Below, one piece after another: positions 62,287 through 64,000 of a stretch of DNA of 64,000 bases (the stretch's first letter is position 1; each line of letters opens with the position of its first letter). This DNA is from Hydrogeniiclostridium mannosilyticum (GTDB lineage: Bacteria; Bacillota; Clostridia; Oscillospirales; Acutalibacteraceae). Location of the stretch: NCBI RefSeq assembly GCF_003268275.1, contig NZ_QLYR01000001.1, positions 434,001 to 498,000 of the forward strand. Direction: 5' to 3'. A model generated the notes under the pieces. It was not told the origin of the DNA and did not search any database. It saw only the letters and a program-made list of their open reading frames with translations. The position numbers and the translations under genes were made by a program.

Positions 62287-63699
62287 TTATTTCACATCCT
62301 CCTTGTTCTGCTTTTTCCCGGCGCACAGCTTGAAGGCCGTCCGGAATAAAATACGAATGTCAAACCAGAAGCTCCAGTTCTCTATATAATCAATATCGAA
62401 CTGAATCCTCTCTTCAATAGAAGTGTCCCCGCCCCTCAAACCGTTTACCTGGGCCCAGCCAGTCATGCCGGGCTTTACATAATGTTTGATCATATAGGAT
62501 GGGATATACTCCATAAATTGGTTGACAAAATGTGGGATTTCCGGCCTTGGGCCAACCAAACTCATATCGCCCTTCAACACATTGACCAGCTGCGGCAGCT
62601 CATCAATGCTATATTTTCGCAGAAAATGCCCCACAGAGGTACAGCGGTCGTCTTCAGCGCCGGCCATCCGAACAATGGATTCCGTCTCCACCCGCATGGA
62701 ACGGAATTTATACATCTCAAAGGGCTTTCTATTAATCCCCACTCGCGTTTGCCGGAATATTACCGGCCCCGGGGAGGTCAGTTTAACCATTAAGGCTGCA
62801 ATTAAAAACAGAGGGCTAAATAAAACCAAGCACAGCAATGAAAATAAAACGTCAAAGGCACGCTTCACAAAGCTGTTCAGCAGGCTGTCCAACGGTATTT
62901 TCCGCATACCGAGCACCGGCATATTGTCAAAGCTCGTCACATAGACCCGGGAAGGCAATTTTGCAAAAATACTGGGGATAATTGAGAATTTAACCCCATA
63001 TTTTTCCAAAATCATAATTTCATTTAAAAATGAAACATTTTCCCCCTCTTTCAGCATGATAAAAACTTCATCGACAATATTTTTTTGCAAATAGGATTCC
63101 AGCGTAGAAGATTTACCCAAAAAGGGGATCGCCGCCCCGGGCATCTGCTCAGCCGCCAAATAACCGGATATCTCATAGCCGAACTCCGGCGAATTGCGAA
63201 TCCTTTTAACAAACCCCTCTGTGGCCTCATTGTAGCCCAGAACGGTTAAAAATTTCTTGTTATAGCCCTTCTTACGCACAAACCATAAAAATTCCCGCAA
63301 GGCTCCCCGGTATAACACCTGAAGGAAGGTGCTTAAAAAGAAAAAAACGGTAATGCCCACTTGCACCCTGTCGAAGGAGCTAAATGCACAAAAAAAGGCT
63401 ACTAAAATAATATAAGCCACTAAATTGGCTTTTGCCAGCTCCGTCGCCTGCACCCAAAAAGGAATATTACGGTAGGAGCGGTAAAGATGAAAGGCACTGT
63501 AGAGCGCCAGATACATTAAGCTGATTAAAATATACATGCCGGCAGACGCCACCGCGTTATCGCCAAACAGGAATACGCTGTTTCCCTGATTAAAATAGCG
63601 AAATGCAAGCCAAAATGAAGCGAATAGCGATGCTATGACGACAATGAAATCGAGGACTATATTAAAACTGTTCAGTAATTTTTGATTTTGACGGATCAT
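62287..63699 (-). CDS. Initiating sugar transferase (polyprenyl glycosylphosphotransferase)
   Basis: A 470-residue protein. Four N-terminal membrane helices and a CoA-binding-like nucleotide fold (about 140-250) precede a fifth hydrophobic segment and the catalytic bacterial sugar transferase domain (about 275-465). The latter holds KRAFDVLFSLLCLVLFSPLF, VIFRQTRVGINRKPFEMYKF and SMR, DELPQLVNVLKGDMSLVGPR and PGMTGWAQVNGLRG. It transfers a sugar-1-phosphate to undecaprenyl phosphate, starting the polymer. AAGGAG lies seven bases before ATG. It is the first visible gene of the operon. Confidence 0.95.
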   Translation of the reverse strand: MIRQNQKLLNSFNIVLDFIVVIASLFASFWLAFRYFNQGNSVFLFGDNAVASAGMYILISLMYLALYSAFHLYRSYRNIPFWVQATELAKANLVAYIILVAFFCAFSSFDRVQVGITVFFFLSTFLQVLYRGALREFLWFVRKKGYNKKFLTVLGYNEATEGFVKRIRNSPEFGYEISGYLAAEQMPGAAIPFLGKSSTLESYLQKNIVDEVFIMLKEGENVSFLNEIMILEKYGVKFSIIPSIFAKLPSRVYVTSFDNMPVLGMRKIPLDSLLNSFVKRAFDVLFSLLCLVLFSPLFLIAALMVKLTSPGPVIFRQTRVGINRKPFEMYKFRSMRVETESIVRMAGAEDDRCTSVGHFLRKYSIDELPQLVNVLKGDMSLVGPRPEIPHFVNQFMEYIPSYMIKHYVKPGMTGWAQVNGLRGGDTSIEERIQFDIDYIENWSFWFDIRILFRTAFKLCAGKKQNKEDVK

Positions 63700-63886
63700 A
63701 CCCGCTCTCCTTCATTCGATAGGCTGAGTCCACCGCTATAAGCCTTACGCATCTCACATACCTGTTCAAGGCCAGCGCCTTCAGTAAAGGAGAAATATTC
63801 TTTTCAGTACGCGGAGTTTCTATGCGTTCCACGCACTGAGGAAATTTTTCCTGGCGCAGACCGTTAAATTTTAACGTAATTATTGT

Positions 63887-63919
63887 GAAAGCCTTTCCCG
63901 AAAAAAGGGAAAGGCTTTC
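63887..63919. terminator. Strong hairpin between the last partial gene and the sugar transferase
   Basis: GAAAGCCTTTCCC (63887-63899) pairs with GGGAAAGGCTTTC (63907-63919). It probably ends the partial minus-strand gene at the window edge, although the T run is poor. Confidence 0.65.
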
Positions 63920-63950
63920 ATCAGTTCATTATTGGGTCAGCCCTACAAAA

Positions 63951-64000
63951 TTATTTTGCACGGACTTTCTTTGCCTTAACGCTCAGCACAACAATGCCGG
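63951..64000 (-). CDS. C-terminal tail of a membrane or wall-anchored protein (partial)
   Basis: The minus-strand frame GIVVLSVKAKKVRAK ends in TAA at 63951-63953 and runs off the window. A hydrophobic stretch followed by a basic tail is what ends sortase-sorted proteins and single-pass membrane proteins. A hairpin terminator follows. Nothing more can be said from 16 residues. Confidence 0.5.
   Translation of the reverse strand, partial: GIVVLSVKAKKVRAK

Overview
The window looks like a chromosomal segment of an anaerobic Gram-positive Clostridia bacterium, most likely an Oscillospirales/Ruminococcaceae-type gut organism. The evidence is a six-subunit Rnf complex, a pre-L27 with its Prp protease, Mini-RNase III, a radical-SAM HemZ, a bifunctional Rel enzyme, a CIRCE heat-shock operator, sortase-type surface proteins and a promoter matching the forespore sigma-G consensus. 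No rRNA, tRNA or CRISPR array was found. The genus assignment is inference.

Layout. 1-8600: end of a putative Crp/Fnr-type regulator, a serine hydrolase, malic enzyme, a 52-residue coiled-coil protein, a GH32-type enzyme and a 1257-residue secreted, wall-anchored GH99-like glycosidase. 8600-15600: rlmH, an MBL hydrolase (walJ-like), murA, an M23/LysM/G5 endopeptidase with a palindromic operator, luxS, a phospholipase C-like protein and a small P-loop kinase. 15600-22000: a polar amino-acid ABC importer with a near-consensus promoter, an RluA-type pseudouridine synthase, ilvE, an RsmF-type methyltransferase and a 65-residue, 40 percent Asn protein behind a sigma-G-like promoter. 22000-33000: yitT, mrnC, obg, the rplU-prp-rpmA operon, then apbE, nusG-II, a Gx transporter and rnfCDGEAB as one operon. 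33000-43600: trmB, hsp20, deoD, recJ, rel, an MBL hydrolase, hemZ, a nucleoside kinase and a zinc-ribbon protein.

43600-50300 is accessory DNA: a repeat-rich non-coding left part, a tyrosine integrase, a small serine recombinase, a probable invertible promoter, a translationally coupled 24-codon leader, a sortase-type surface protein, a TnpW-like protein and a large TnpX-like serine recombinase interrupted by a frameshift. The invertible segment (100 bp between two perfect 15-bp inverted repeats, holding a TTGAAA-N17-TAGATT promoter that now points at the surface-protein gene) is the most interesting signal. It suggests a phase-variable surface protein carried on a mobile element.

50300-64000: a GH2 beta-mannosidase, then a nine-gene minus-strand polysaccharide cluster. 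It has an initiating sugar transferase, an EpsG/Wzy-like polymerase, two glycosyltransferases, a TagGH/Wzm-Wzt-type ABC exporter, an Ig-like membrane protein and two proteins sharing an uncharacterised C-terminal domain, one of them fused to a HAD phosphatase domain. A polymerase beside an ABC exporter, with no flippase in the window, is unusual. The window ends in the C-terminus of a membrane or wall-anchored protein.
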